Source: Demequina sp. NBRC 110052 (lineage in GTDB: Bacteria; Actinomycetota; Actinomycetes; Actinomycetales; Demequinaceae). From it: a stretch of 64,000 nucleotides of DNA. Of the stretch, positions 31,490 through 41,601 are shown piece after piece. The stretch spans positions 62,001 through 126,000 of the forward strand of contig NZ_BBRI01000002.1 of the NCBI RefSeq assembly GCF_002090075.1, given 5' to 3'. The position numbers were made by a program, and so were the translations under genes. Below the pieces are notes generated by a model that saw only the letters and a program-made list of their open reading frames with translations, was not told the DNA's origin and did not search any database. Numbering within the stretch: position 1 is the first letter of the stretch; each line of letters begins with the position of its first letter.

Positions 31490-31903
31490 TCAGACAGTTT
31501 CGTGCGCGACCAGCATGCACGTGAGGCGCGCGGTCGCGACTCTGCGACCGTCCTCGTCCGTCACCGTGACCTCATATGTGCACGCCCGACGACCGAGGTG
31601 CAGGGCTGTCGCGGTGCCGGTCACACGCCCCGTGCGGACGGCCCGGTGGTGGGTGATGTTGAGGTCCACCCCGACCGCGAGTCGACCCTCCCCGGCATGC
31701 GCCAGCGCAGCATAGGAGCCCAGGGTCTCCGCCAGCGCTGCGGTCGCTCCGCCGTGCAGCAGGCCGAACGGCTGCACATTGCCTTCGACAGGCATCGTGC
31801 CGACGGCACGGTCTGCGCTGATCTCCGTGAGGGAGATGCCAAGACGCGCCATGAGCGTGTTAGGGCCTGGAGTGACGGTGTCGTGGGGCAGCGTGTCGGT
31901 CAT
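31490..31903 (-). CDS. Hotdog-fold thioesterase (PaaI family)
   Basis: A protein of 137 aa. The catalytic segment NVQPFGLLHGGATAALAE, with His-Gly-Gly followed by the acidic residue of LAETLGS, is the hallmark of the PaaI/YbgC-type hotdog thioesterases. VGVDLNITHHRAVRTGRVTGTA fits the core sheet. Such enzymes hydrolyse acyl-CoA thioesters; the acyl group here is unknown, with menaquinone or phenylacetate pathways as examples in relatives. I chose ATG 31903 (MTDTLPHD), which gives the normal length. The gene is divergent from polA, with only 19 bases between start codons. Confidence 0.85.
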   Translation of the reverse strand: MTDTLPHDTVTPGPNTLMARLGISLTEISADRAVGTMPVEGNVQPFGLLHGGATAALAETLGSYAALAHAGEGRLAVGVDLNITHHRAVRTGRVTGTATALHLGRRACTYEVTVTDEDGRRVATARLTCMLVAHETV

Positions 31904-31909
31904 AGCGGA

Positions 31910-31915
31910 TAGGTT
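31910..31915 (+). promoter_or_regulatory. Candidate -10 element for leaderless polA
   Basis: TAGGTT ends seven bases before the polA GTG at 31923, with no ribosome-binding site between. The element lies inside the 19-base gap to the divergent thioesterase start. Confidence 0.4.
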
Positions 31916-31922
31916 GTCATGC

Positions 31923-34577
31923 GTGAGCGAAACTCCCCAGCGCACGCTGCTTCTGGTCGACGGACTGTCTATGGCATTCCGAGCGTTCTTCGGGCTCCCC
32001 GTCGAGAACTTCGCGACCTCGACGGGCACGCCGACCAACGCGGTATACGGCTTCACCACGATGCTCGCGACGCTCATGAAGGACCGTCAGCCGACCCACG
32101 TGGCCGTCGCGTTCGACCTACCCGGCGGCACCTTCCGCACCGAGCGCCTGCCGACCTACAAGGGCACCCGCGACGCGACGCCCCCCGAGTTCGAGCCGCA
32201 GGTGCCGCTGATCCGCGAGATGCTCGCAGCGCTCGGCGTGGCTGCGGTCGACAAGGAGCGCTACGAGGCCGACGACCTGCTCGCGACCTACGCGCGTCTG
32301 GGCCGCGAGGCCGGGATGCGTGTGCTGGTGGTCTCGGGCGATCGCGACACGATCCAGCTGGTCACCGAGGACGTGACGCTGCTGTATCCGCGCAAGGGCG
32401 TCTCGGATCTGATCGAGTACACGCCGACGTCCGTCGAGGAGCGCTACGGCGTCACGCCAGGCCAGTACCCGGACCTCGCGGCGCTCGTGGGCGAGACGAG
32501 CGACAACCTGCCGGGCGTGCCGGGAGTGGGACCCAAGACCGCAGCGAAATGGATCGGCGCCTACGGAGGACTGACGGGAATCCTCGACGCCGCGTCGGAC
32601 GTGCCGGGCAAAGCCGGGCAGAGCCTTCGCGACCACGTCGAACAGGTCCGCCTCAACCGTGAGCTGAACCACCTGCTCACCGACCTCGAGGTGCCGCTGG
32701 GCCTCGAGCAGCTCGAGTACGCCGGCGCTGACGCGACCGCGATCCACGAGATGTGCGATGCCCTGCAGTTCAGGACGCTGCGCGACCGGCTCCTCCCCTT
32801 CGTCGCAGGCGAGGCAGCGCCCGCCGAGACTACGGGTGAGGCACGCGAGATCGTGCTCGACGGCGCCCTCGAGGCCGTCACCTCGCTCACCGGCGCCGTC
32901 AGCCTCCACGTCGCCGGCCGCATCGGCGCCGACGCCGACGCGTGGGCCGTGGGCGTGTCGCAGGGCGAGCAGTCCTGGGGGATCGATCTCGGCGCACTCT
33001 CGGCGGACGACGAGCGCCGCCTCGCAGGCTGGCTCTCGGACCCCGCCGTCGAGAAGACCCTGCACGCGGCGAAGGACGCGTGGCACAGCCTCGCCTCGCG
33101 CGGTCTCGCGCTCGAGGGCGTCGTGGGGGACACCCAGATCGCGGCGTTCCTCGTCAACCCCGACCAGCGTGGCTTCGACCTCGACTCGGTGCTGCAGCGG
33201 TACCTCGGTGTGATGCCTGAGACGGGGGCATCGGGCGACCAGCTCGACCTCGGGCTCGGCGCGCCGCCCGCGCAGGTCGCCGGAGAGCGTGCTGCCCTCA
33301 CCGCCGATCTCGCCGCCCACCTCGACCGGGAGGTCGCGGACCGGGGGATGGCCGACCTCTACCGGGAGATGGAGATCCCGCTCATTCGCGTGCTCGCAGG
33401 CATGGAGGCCGCGGGAGTCGCCGTGGACGATGCCCACCTGGCGCGCCTCGCCGACGAGGCGCTGGCGCGGGCCGAGCGCGCCGCCGACGCGGCCTATGAG
33501 GCGATCGGCGGCGATCGCGTCAACCTGGGCAGCCCCAAGCAGCTCCAGGAGGTGCTGTTCGACCGCCTCGGCATGCCGAAGACGCGCAAGATCAAGACGG
33601 GATACTCCACGGACGCGGGATCGTTGCAGGACCTGCATGCCAAGCGCCCGCACCCTTTCCTCGAGGCCCTGCTGCAGCACCGCGACGCCACCAAGCTCGC
33701 ACAGATCATCAAGGGGCTGGCGGCCGAGATCCGCGAAGACGGGCGCATCCACACCACGTTCTCGCAGACCGTGGCCGCGACGGGTCGGCTGAGCTCGCGC
33801 GATCCGAACCTCCAGAACATCCCCATCCGGACGGAGGAGGGGCACAGGATCCGCGAGGCCTTCGTCGTGGGATCCGAGTTCGAGACACTGGTGACCGCCG
33901 ACTACAGCCAGATCGAGATGCGCATCATGGCCCACCTGTCTGGTGACGACGCTCTGATCGACGCGTTCCGTTCGGGCGAGGACCTGCACAGGTTCGTCGG
34001 CTCGCGCGTGTTCGGCGTCGACCCTGGCGACGTCACGCCCGCGATGCGTTCGCAGGTGAAGGCGATGTCCTACGGGCTCGCGTACGGGCTGTCGAGCTTC
34101 GGGCTCGCCAAGCAGCTGGGCCTCGACGTCGGCGCGGCCCAGGCGCTCATGGACGACTACTTCGCGCGCTTCGGCGCTGTGCGCGACTACCTGCGGCGCG
34201 CCGTGGACCAGGCGCGCGTTGACGGCTACACCGAGACGATCTTCGGGAGGCGTCGCTACATCCCCGATCTGACGTCGACCAACCGTCAGCGACGCGACAT
34301 CGCCGAGCGCGTCGCCCTGAACGCGCCGATCCAGGGCAGCGCCGCAGATCTCATCAAGCGTGCGATGCTCGGCGTCGACGCGCGTCTGCGGGACGAACGT
34401 CTGGCATCGCGGCAGGTATTGCAGGTGCATGATGAACTCGTGGTCGAGGTCGCGCCGGGGGAGCGGGCGGCGGTCGAGACCATCCTCCGAGAGGAGATGG
34501 GCGGCGCTGCGGACCTCAGCGTGCCGCTCGATGTCAACGTCGGAACGGGCGCGTCGTGGCGCGCCGCTGGACACTAA
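31923..34577 (+). CDS. polA: DNA polymerase I PolA
   Basis: A protein of 884 aa. The 5' nuclease domain spans about residues 1-290 (LLLVDGLSMAFRAFF; VVSGDRDTIQLV; GVPGVGPKTAAKWI). The middle domain (about 310-480) looks like a 3'-5' exonuclease fold that has lost its acidic metal ligands, as in other actinobacterial enzymes. The polymerase domain follows, with motif A VTADYSQIEMR (near 657), motif B RSQVKAMSYGLAYG (near 711) and motif C LQVHDELVVEV (near 834). It fills Okazaki and repair gaps and removes RNA primers. GTG 31923 gives the standard N-terminus. The neighbouring excision-repair genes fit a repair role. Confidence 0.96.
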   Translation: MSETPQRTLLLVDGLSMAFRAFFGLPVENFATSTGTPTNAVYGFTTMLATLMKDRQPTHVAVAFDLPGGTFRTERLPTYKGTRDATPPEFEPQVPLIREMLAALGVAAVDKERYEADDLLATYARLGREAGMRVLVVSGDRDTIQLVTEDVTLLYPRKGVSDLIEYTPTSVEERYGVTPGQYPDLAALVGETSDNLPGVPGVGPKTAAKWIGAYGGLTGILDAASDVPGKAGQSLRDHVEQVRLNRELNHLLTDLEVPLGLEQLEYAGADATAIHEMCDALQFRTLRDRLLPFVAGEAAPAETTGEAREIVLDGALEAVTSLTGAVSLHVAGRIGADADAWAVGVSQGEQSWGIDLGALSADDERRLAGWLSDPAVEKTLHAAKDAWHSLASRGLALEGVVGDTQIAAFLVNPDQRGFDLDSVLQRYLGVMPETGASGDQLDLGLGAPPAQVAGERAALTADLAAHLDREVADRGMADLYREMEIPLIRVLAGMEAAGVAVDDAHLARLADEALARAERAADAAYEAIGGDRVNLGSPKQLQEVLFDRLGMPKTRKIKTGYSTDAGSLQDLHAKRPHPFLEALLQHRDATKLAQIIKGLAAEIREDGRIHTTFSQTVAATGRLSSRDPNLQNIPIRTEEGHRIREAFVVGSEFETLVTADYSQIEMRIMAHLSGDDALIDAFRSGEDLHRFVGSRVFGVDPGDVTPAMRSQVKAMSYGLAYGLSSFGLAKQLGLDVGAAQALMDDYFARFGAVRDYLRRAVDQARVDGYTETIFGRRRYIPDLTSTNRQRRDIAERVALNAPIQGSAADLIKRAMLGVDARLRDERLASRQVLQVHDELVVEVAPGERAAVETILREEMGGAADLSVPLDVNVGTGASWRAAGH

Positions 34578-34580
34578 GGT
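34575..34580 (+). promoter_or_regulatory. Candidate -10 element for leaderless pfkA
   Basis: TAAGGT ends seven bases before the pfkA ATG at 34588. The first three bases are the polA stop codon TAA. No ribosome-binding site is seen. Confidence 0.38.
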
Positions 34581-34587
34581 TGGTGGC

Positions 34588-35610
34588 ATGCGGATCGGAA
34601 TCCTCACGGGCGGCGGAGACTGCCCCGGCTTGAACGCAGCGATCCGAGCGGTGGTGAAGCGCGGCACCGCGCAGCACGGCTGCTCGATCGTGGGCTTCAT
34701 GAACGGGTGGCAGGGCGTGATCGACGGCGACGCGAAGCCGCTGACGCGCGACGACGTCTCCGGCATCCTCGTCGAGGGCGGCACGATGCTCGGCACCGCG
34801 CGGTGCCACCCGCATAAGGTCGAGGGCGGCATCGAGGCCGTGCGCGACACGGTCACGAATGAGAAGCTCGACGGCATCATCTGCATCGGCGGAGACGGCA
34901 CGCTCAAGGCGGCCGGGAAGGTCTCCGACGCGATCGGCATTCCCGTAATCGGCATCCCCAAGACGATCGACAACGACGTGGTGGGCACCGACGCGGCGAT
35001 CGGCTTCGACACCGCGGTGACCGTCGCCACGGAGGCGATCGATCGGCTGCACTCGACCGCGGAGTCGCACAACCGCGTCATGGTAGTGGAGCTGATGGGT
35101 CGCCACAGTGGCTGGATCGCGGTCACCGCGGGCATCGCGGGTGGTGCGGACATCATCATCGCCCCCGAGGAGCCGTTCGACATCGACCAGATCGCCAAGC
35201 GCATCAAGCACCGTCACCGCTACAAGAACTTCTCGATCGTCGCGGTCGCCGAGGGCGCCGTGCCCGCCGAGGGCACCTCGTGGGACGGCAAGCCGACCCT
35301 GGACGCGAAGGGCAATCCGATCGCAGGGTCGATCGGGCACGAGATCACCAAGGCCATCGAGGCACGCACTGGCTTCCCCACGCGCCTGACGGTGCTGGGC
35401 TACGTGCAGCGTGGCGGAATCCCTACCGCGGCCGACCGGCTGCTCGGGACGCGCTTCGGTGTGGCGGCGATCGATGGCATCGTCGCAGGCGAGAGCCACA
35501 AGTTCACCGCGCTGCAGGGCGAGGAGGTCGTACTCAAGGACTTCGCTGTGATGTCAGGCAAGACCAAGTGGGTGCCGGAGAACCTCCTCGAGGCGGCACG
35601 GGAGCTCTAG
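34588..35610 (+). CDS. pfkA: 6-phosphofructokinase
   Basis: A protein of 340 aa that phosphorylates fructose 6-phosphate to the 1,6-bisphosphate. Conserved parts are ILTGGGDCPGLNA, IGGDGTLKAAG, the catalytic PKTIDND loop (Asp128) and VVELMGRHSGW. The phosphoryl-donor position is Gly104 (as in ATP enzymes) while the second diagnostic position is Lys125 (as in pyrophosphate enzymes). This Gly/Lys mix is known from ATP-using actinomycete enzymes, so ATP is the likely donor. The start ATG 34588 opens directly at MRIGILTGGG. It follows polA by only ten bases. Confidence 0.93.
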   Translation: MRIGILTGGGDCPGLNAAIRAVVKRGTAQHGCSIVGFMNGWQGVIDGDAKPLTRDDVSGILVEGGTMLGTARCHPHKVEGGIEAVRDTVTNEKLDGIICIGGDGTLKAAGKVSDAIGIPVIGIPKTIDNDVVGTDAAIGFDTAVTVATEAIDRLHSTAESHNRVMVVELMGRHSGWIAVTAGIAGGADIIIAPEEPFDIDQIAKRIKHRHRYKNFSIVAVAEGAVPAEGTSWDGKPTLDAKGNPIAGSIGHEITKAIEARTGFPTRLTVLGYVQRGGIPTAADRLLGTRFGVAAIDGIVAGESHKFTALQGEEVVLKDFAVMSGKTKWVPENLLEAAREL

Positions 35611-35656
35611 CAGGGACTCGGCCTCGAACCGTTACCGGACGGTGACCTCGCGTCCT

Positions 35657-35686
35657 TTGTGCTGGACGCCTCGCGCGAGGTAGCAT
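35657..35686 (+). promoter_or_regulatory. Candidate promoter of rpsA
   Basis: TTGTGC (35657-35662) and TAGCAT (35681-35686) are 18 bases apart. This would give an 80-90 base leader before the rpsA ATG at 35775, which has GGAG at 35761. Confidence 0.4.
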
Positions 35687-35774
35687 GGTCGTTGGCCTTC
35701 GGCGCGTGTTTGCGCGCCTGCCGACGGTCTGTCCATATTCATACGAATTCCCTGCCCACCGGAGCTACTCCTTA

Positions 35775-37268
35775 ATGTCCGTTTCCACCCCCGAGTCCAC
35801 CCCTATCGCCGTCAACGACATCGGCACCGCTGAGGACTTCCTCGCTGCCATCGACGCGACTATCAAGAACTTCGACGACGGCGACCTCGTCGAGGGCACC
35901 ATCGTCAAGGTCGACCGTGACGAGGTCCTCCTCGACATCGGCTACAAGACCGAGGGCGTCATCCCCGCCCGCGAGCTCTCGATCCGCCACGACGCCGACC
36001 CCGATGAGGTCGTCAACGTCGGCGACACCATCGAGGCCCTCGTCCTCACCAAGGAGGACAAGGAAGGCCGCCTGATCCTCTCAAAGAAGCGCGCGCAGTA
36101 CGAGCGTGCCTGGGGCTCGATCGAGAAGGTCAAGGAGGAGGACGGCGTCGTCACCGGTACCGTCATCGAGGTCGTCAAGGGCGGACTCATCGTGGACATC
36201 GGTCTGCGCGGCTTCCTCCCGGCGTCGCTCGTCGAGATGCGCCGCGTGCGCGACCTCGGCCCTTACATCGGTCAGCAGATCGAGGCGAAGATCATCGAGC
36301 TCGACAAGAACCGCAACAACGTGGTCCTGTCGCGCCGCGCCTTCCTCGAGCAGACGCAGTCCGAGGTCCGCTCGTCGTTCCTCACCGCGCTCAAGCCGGG
36401 CCAGGTCCGCAAGGGCGTCGTGTCGTCGATCGTCAACTTCGGTGCGTTCGTCGACCTGGGCGGCGTGGACGGCCTCGTGCACGTCTCGGAGCTGTCCTGG
36501 AAGCACATCGACCACCCGAACGAGGTCGTCTCCGTGGGCCAGGAGGTCGAGGTCGAGGTTCTCGACATCGACATGGACCGCGAGCGCGTGTCGCTGTCGC
36601 TCAAGGCGACGCAGGAGGACCCGTGGGCCGTCTACGCCCGCACCCACGCGATCGGTCAGATCGTGCCGGGCAAGGTCACCAAGCTCGTGCCGTTCGGTGC
36701 GTTCGTGCGCGTCTTCGAGGGCATCGAGGGCCTCGTGCACATCTCCGAGCTGGCCGTGCGTCACGTCGAGCTGCCCGAGCAGGTCGTGCAGGCCGACGAG
36801 GAGGTCTTCGTCAAGATCATCGACATCGACCTCGAGCGCCGCCGCATCTCGCTGTCCATCAAGCAGGCGAACGAGGGCGTCGACCCCGAGGGCGAGGACT
36901 TCGACCCCGCGCTCTACGGCATGACCGCCGAGTACGACGACCAGGGCAACTACAAGTACCCCGAGGGCTTCGACCCGGAGACCCAGGAATGGCGCGACGG
37001 CTTCGAGGAGCAGCGCGAGGCCTGGGAGGCCGAGTACGCCAAGGCGCACGAGCGCTGGGAGGCGCACAAGGCGTTCGTCGCGAAGCAGGACGAGCAGGCC
37101 GCCGAGGCCGAGTCCGAGGCTCCCGCCGCCGCTCCGCGTCGCCGTGCCGGTGGCAAGGGCGGTGCGCCCGCTTCGTACTCGTCGCAGGACGACGACGCCG
37201 CCGATGCTGGCACGCTGGCTTCGGACGAGCGCCTCGCCGCGCTGCGCGAGAAGCTCACGGGCAACTAA
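35775..37268 (+). CDS. rpsA: 30S ribosomal protein S1
   Basis: A protein of 497 aa with four S1 (OB-fold) domains at about residues 36-105, 121-188, 206-275 and 291-362. Each shows a GxVxxxxxxGxxVDxG-type core, for example GVVSSIVNFGAFVDLGG and GKVTKLVPFGAFVRV. A long acidic, then Ala/Arg/Gly-rich tail follows. Gram-negative S1 has six domains; four is normal for actinobacteria. S1 binds mRNA at the 30S subunit and helps translation of leadered, structured messages. I chose ATG 35775, preceded by GGAG; the longer open frame upstream lies in the leader. Confidence 0.96.
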   Translation: MSVSTPESTPIAVNDIGTAEDFLAAIDATIKNFDDGDLVEGTIVKVDRDEVLLDIGYKTEGVIPARELSIRHDADPDEVVNVGDTIEALVLTKEDKEGRLILSKKRAQYERAWGSIEKVKEEDGVVTGTVIEVVKGGLIVDIGLRGFLPASLVEMRRVRDLGPYIGQQIEAKIIELDKNRNNVVLSRRAFLEQTQSEVRSSFLTALKPGQVRKGVVSSIVNFGAFVDLGGVDGLVHVSELSWKHIDHPNEVVSVGQEVEVEVLDIDMDRERVSLSLKATQEDPWAVYARTHAIGQIVPGKVTKLVPFGAFVRVFEGIEGLVHISELAVRHVELPEQVVQADEEVFVKIIDIDLERRRISLSIKQANEGVDPEGEDFDPALYGMTAEYDDQGNYKYPEGFDPETQEWRDGFEEQREAWEAEYAKAHERWEAHKAFVAKQDEQAAEAESEAPAAAPRRRAGGKGGAPASYSSQDDDAADAGTLASDERLAALREKLTGN

Positions 37269-37280
37269 CGCCGTATCCGT

Positions 37281-37318
37281 ACGAGGGGCCGCGATCCGCA
37301 AGGGTCGCGGCCCCTCGT
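37281..37318 (+). terminator. Terminator of rpsA
   Basis: A 17-bp stem (one T-G wobble) with a GCAA tetraloop lies 12 bases after the rpsA stop. The left arm is ACGAGGGGCCGCGATCC. CGTTCCC follows instead of a T-run. Confidence 0.9.
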
Positions 37319-37395
37319 CGTTCCCGCAGCGCGCAGGGTGTGCGTTTGGCCACCCTCGGTTGCCGGAGCGCTTGCCCCGATGCTTGACTGCGTTC

Positions 37396-37989
37396 GTGCT
37401 GCGCATCGGACTCACGGGCGGGATCGCCGCCGGCAAGTCGACGGCGTCGTCGCGCCTGGCGGAGCTCGGGGCACGCGTCGTCGACCACGATGTGCTCGCG
37501 CGGAGAGCCGTGGAACCAGGCTCCGCGGCGCTCGTCGACATCGCACGTGAGTTCGGCGATCGCGTCGTGGTCGACGGTCGGCTCGACCGAGCCGCGCTCG
37601 CCGCGATCGTGTTCGCGGACGATGCGGCACGGGAGCGTCTCAACGCCATCGTCCATCCGACGATCTTCGCGATGGGCCAGGCGGAGGACCGCCGGGCACG
37701 CGCCGACGGCGTCGAGGTCGTGGTGCACGACATCCCGCTGCTGTACGAGGCGGGCTACGGCGGACGCTTCGACCTTGTCGTGACCGTCGCTGCGGACGAC
37801 GCGATACGACTGGCTCGGCTCGTCGACGGCCGCGGCCTCACGCCAGAGGAGGCTTCGGCGCGGCTCGCATCGCAGGCCACTGATGCCCAGCGGGCGTCGA
37901 TCGCCGACGCGATCCTCGACGGATCCGGGTCCGTCCAGGACCTCCGGCGCCAAGTGGACGAGTTCTGGGCGGAGCACGTGCCCGCCTGA
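37396..37989 (+). CDS. coaE: Dephospho-CoA kinase CoaE
   Basis: A protein of 197 aa that adds the 3' phosphate to dephospho-CoA in the last step of coenzyme A synthesis. The P-loop GGIAAGKST is at residues 8-16, with [17 protein letters not shown] and [10 protein letters not shown] as further family motifs. The length is that of the stand-alone kinase; the C-terminal GrpB-like domain found in some actinobacteria is absent. GTG 37396 opens at the conserved VLRIGLTGG. No ribosome-binding site is seen; TTGACT ends six bases before the start and may be a poor -10 of a leaderless transcript. Confidence 0.93.
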   Translation: MLRIGLTGGIAAGKSTASSRLAELGARVVDHDVLARRAVEPGSAALVDIAREFGDRVVVDGRLDRAALAAIVFADDAARERLNAIVHPTIFAMGQAEDRRARADGVEVVVHDIPLLYEAGYGGRFDLVVTVAADDAIRLARLVDGRGLTPEEASARLASQATDAQRASIADAILDGSGSVQDLRRQVDEFWAEHVPA

Positions 37990-38017
37990 GGCGGTTCCGG
38001 GCGTCAGAGGTGCGACG

Positions 38018-38023
38018 TACCGT
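38018..38023 (+). promoter_or_regulatory. Candidate -10 element for leaderless uvrB
   Basis: TACCGT ends six bases before the uvrB ATG at 38030. No ribosome-binding site and no LexA-box-like palindrome are seen in the 40-base gap after coaE. Confidence 0.35.
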
Positions 38024-38029
38024 AGTCGC

Positions 38030-40093
<2,064 letters not shown>

Positions 40094-40170
40094 GTCCGGG
40101 CGTACGCCAGAATCGTCCCCTGCGGGGCGTGCGCGCGCCGCGCCGGGGGAGTGGCGCCCAGCTGCGCACC

Positions 40171-40176
40171 TAGGAT
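40171..40176 (+). promoter_or_regulatory. Candidate -10 element for leaderless terC-like gene
   Basis: TAGGAT ends six bases before the GTG at 40183, without a ribosome-binding site. Confidence 0.4.
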
Positions 40177-40182
40177 GGGCGA

Positions 40183-41208
40183 GTGGAATCGTCGCTCGTC
40201 TGGACCCTGACCCTGGTGGCGATCCTTGGGCTGTTCGTGTTCGACTTCGTGGTCGTCGTGGCCAAGCCCCACGTTCCTACGTTCCGCGAGTCGCTCCGGT
40301 GGTCCCTCTTCTACATTGCACTCGCGCTCGTCTTCGGGGCGTCGTTCTGGTGGTGGTCCACCCCTGAGAAGGGCAGTGAGTTCCTCGCAGGCTACGTCAC
40401 GGAGAAGTCGCTGTCGGTGGACAACCTCTTCGTGTTCCTCGTGATCCTCAGCCGCTTCGCGGTGCCGGCGATCCAGCGCCAGAGGGTTCTGCTCATCGGC
40501 ATCGCCATGGCACTCGTCCTCCGGGGAGTGTTCATCGCCGCGGGTGCCGCGGCCCTGAACGCGTTCCACTGGGTGTTCTTCCTGTTCGGCGGATTCCTGA
40601 TCTACACCGCGATCAGCGTCGCGCGTGAGGGCGGTGCCGAGGAAGGCGACGTCGAGTACCGGGACAACCTGTTCCTGCGGCTCGTCAAGCGCGTCGCGCC
40701 GATCACCGACGGCTACCGCGAGGGCCACTTCACGGTGCGCGAGAGCGGGCGACGCATGGTCACGCCGCTGCTGCTGGTGATCATCGCGATCGGGAGCACC
40801 GACGTGATGTTCGCGCTCGACTCGATCCCGGCCATCTTCGGGCTCACGCAGGACCCCTACATCGTGTTCACGGCGAACGCTCTTGCACTGCTCGGCCTGC
40901 GCCAGCTCTTCTTCCTCGTGGACGGGATGCTGTCGCGCCTGATCTACCTCGCGTACGGGCTGTCCGTCGTGCTGGCCTTCATCGGCGTCAAGATGATCCT
41001 CGAGGCGCTGCACGGCAACTCGCTGGAGTTCATCAACGGCGGCGATCCGATCGAGTGGATCCCCGTGCCGTCGACATGGATGTCGCTCGCGGTCATCGTG
41101 GTCACGCTCACGGTCGCCGCGGTCGCCAGCCTGAGTGCCTCCAAGCGGTCCGGCGCGCGCCTGCCGCAGGGTGCGGGAGAGCAGCGCGCGGACGAGGAGC
41201 CCGAGTAG
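40183..41208 (+). CDS. TerC family integral membrane protein
   Basis: A protein of 341 aa with about nine hydrophobic segments. Family hallmarks are EKSLSVDNLFVFLVILSRF (acidic residues within the membrane), LRGVFIAAGAAAL, the second acidic motif STDVMFALDSIPAIFG and FTANALALLGLRQLFF. TerC proteins have been linked to tellurite resistance and to manganese efflux or metal loading of secreted proteins. The substrate here is unknown, but the two intramembrane acidic clusters fit a divalent metal. No other ter genes are near. The C-terminus is polar and acidic. It ends 10 bases from the convergent YciI gene. Confidence 0.88.
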   Translation: MESSLVWTLTLVAILGLFVFDFVVVVAKPHVPTFRESLRWSLFYIALALVFGASFWWWSTPEKGSEFLAGYVTEKSLSVDNLFVFLVILSRFAVPAIQRQRVLLIGIAMALVLRGVFIAAGAAALNAFHWVFFLFGGFLIYTAISVAREGGAEEGDVEYRDNLFLRLVKRVAPITDGYREGHFTVRESGRRMVTPLLLVIIAIGSTDVMFALDSIPAIFGLTQDPYIVFTANALALLGLRQLFFLVDGMLSRLIYLAYGLSVVLAFIGVKMILEALHGNSLEFINGGDPIEWIPVPSTWMSLAVIVVTLTVAAVASLSASKRSGARLPQGAGEQRADEEPE

Positions 41209-41218
41209 CGCTGAGGCG

Positions 41219-41500
41219 TCAGCGGCGCACGACCCCCGCCCACGGCCTCACGGTGTGAGAGCCCACGAGCCCCGCGCGCATGTACGGATCCTCGGCGAGA
41301 TACGCCTCGACCGCGTCCGCGTCAGGGGCTTCCGCCAGGAGCAGCGCGCCCGGCGCGCCGTCGTCGTCGAAGCGGCCGTAGGCGAGCATGACGCCGGCGT
41401 CCATGAGCGACGCCAGGTATGCCCGATGCTCGGGGCGCACTTCGGCACGCTCCTGATCCTGCGCCTCGTCGTATCGGTACTCGATCGCCCACATGCTCAT
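41219..41500 (-). CDS. YciI-like protein
   Basis: A protein of 93 aa with a ferredoxin-like alpha/beta layout. WAIEYRYD at the start, RPEHRAYLASLMDAGVMLAYGRF in the middle (His and Asp of the YciI pocket), then GALLLAEAPDADAVEAYLAEDPYMRAGLV. This matches the YciI/YCII-related family, whose members are mostly of unknown function. The start is uncertain: ATGs at 41509, 41500 and 41494 are all in frame, and none has a strong ribosome-binding site. It is a single gene on the minus strand between terC and uvrA, and its upstream region overlaps the uvrA control region. Confidence 0.8.
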   Translation of the reverse strand: MSMWAIEYRYDEAQDQERAEVRPEHRAYLASLMDAGVMLAYGRFDDDGAPGALLLAEAPDADAVEAYLAEDPYMRAGLVGSHTVRPWAGVVRR

Positions 41501-41561
41501 GGCACCCATGCTGGCAGATGTGGCCAGCAACCCGGAGGGTGCGCGCACGACACGCCGCCGC

Positions 41562-41577
41562 TCGAACAGACGTTCGA
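41562..41577. promoter_or_regulatory. LexA (SOS) box upstream of uvrA
   Basis: TCGAAC-AGAC-GTTCGA is a perfect palindrome matching the Gram-positive/actinobacterial LexA consensus TCGAAC-N4-GTTCGA. It lies 25 bases before the uvrA start and 12 bases before the -10 element, so bound LexA would cover the -35 region. This predicts DNA-damage induction of uvrA. Confidence 0.88.
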
Positions 41578-41589
41578 ACCAGGACCACG

Positions 41590-41595
41590 TAGAGT
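41590..41595 (+). promoter_or_regulatory. Candidate -10 element for leaderless uvrA
   Basis: TAGAGT ends six bases before the uvrA GTG at 41602; no ribosome-binding site is present. The LexA box is directly upstream. Confidence 0.45.
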
Positions 41596-41601
41596 GGGCG
41601 C

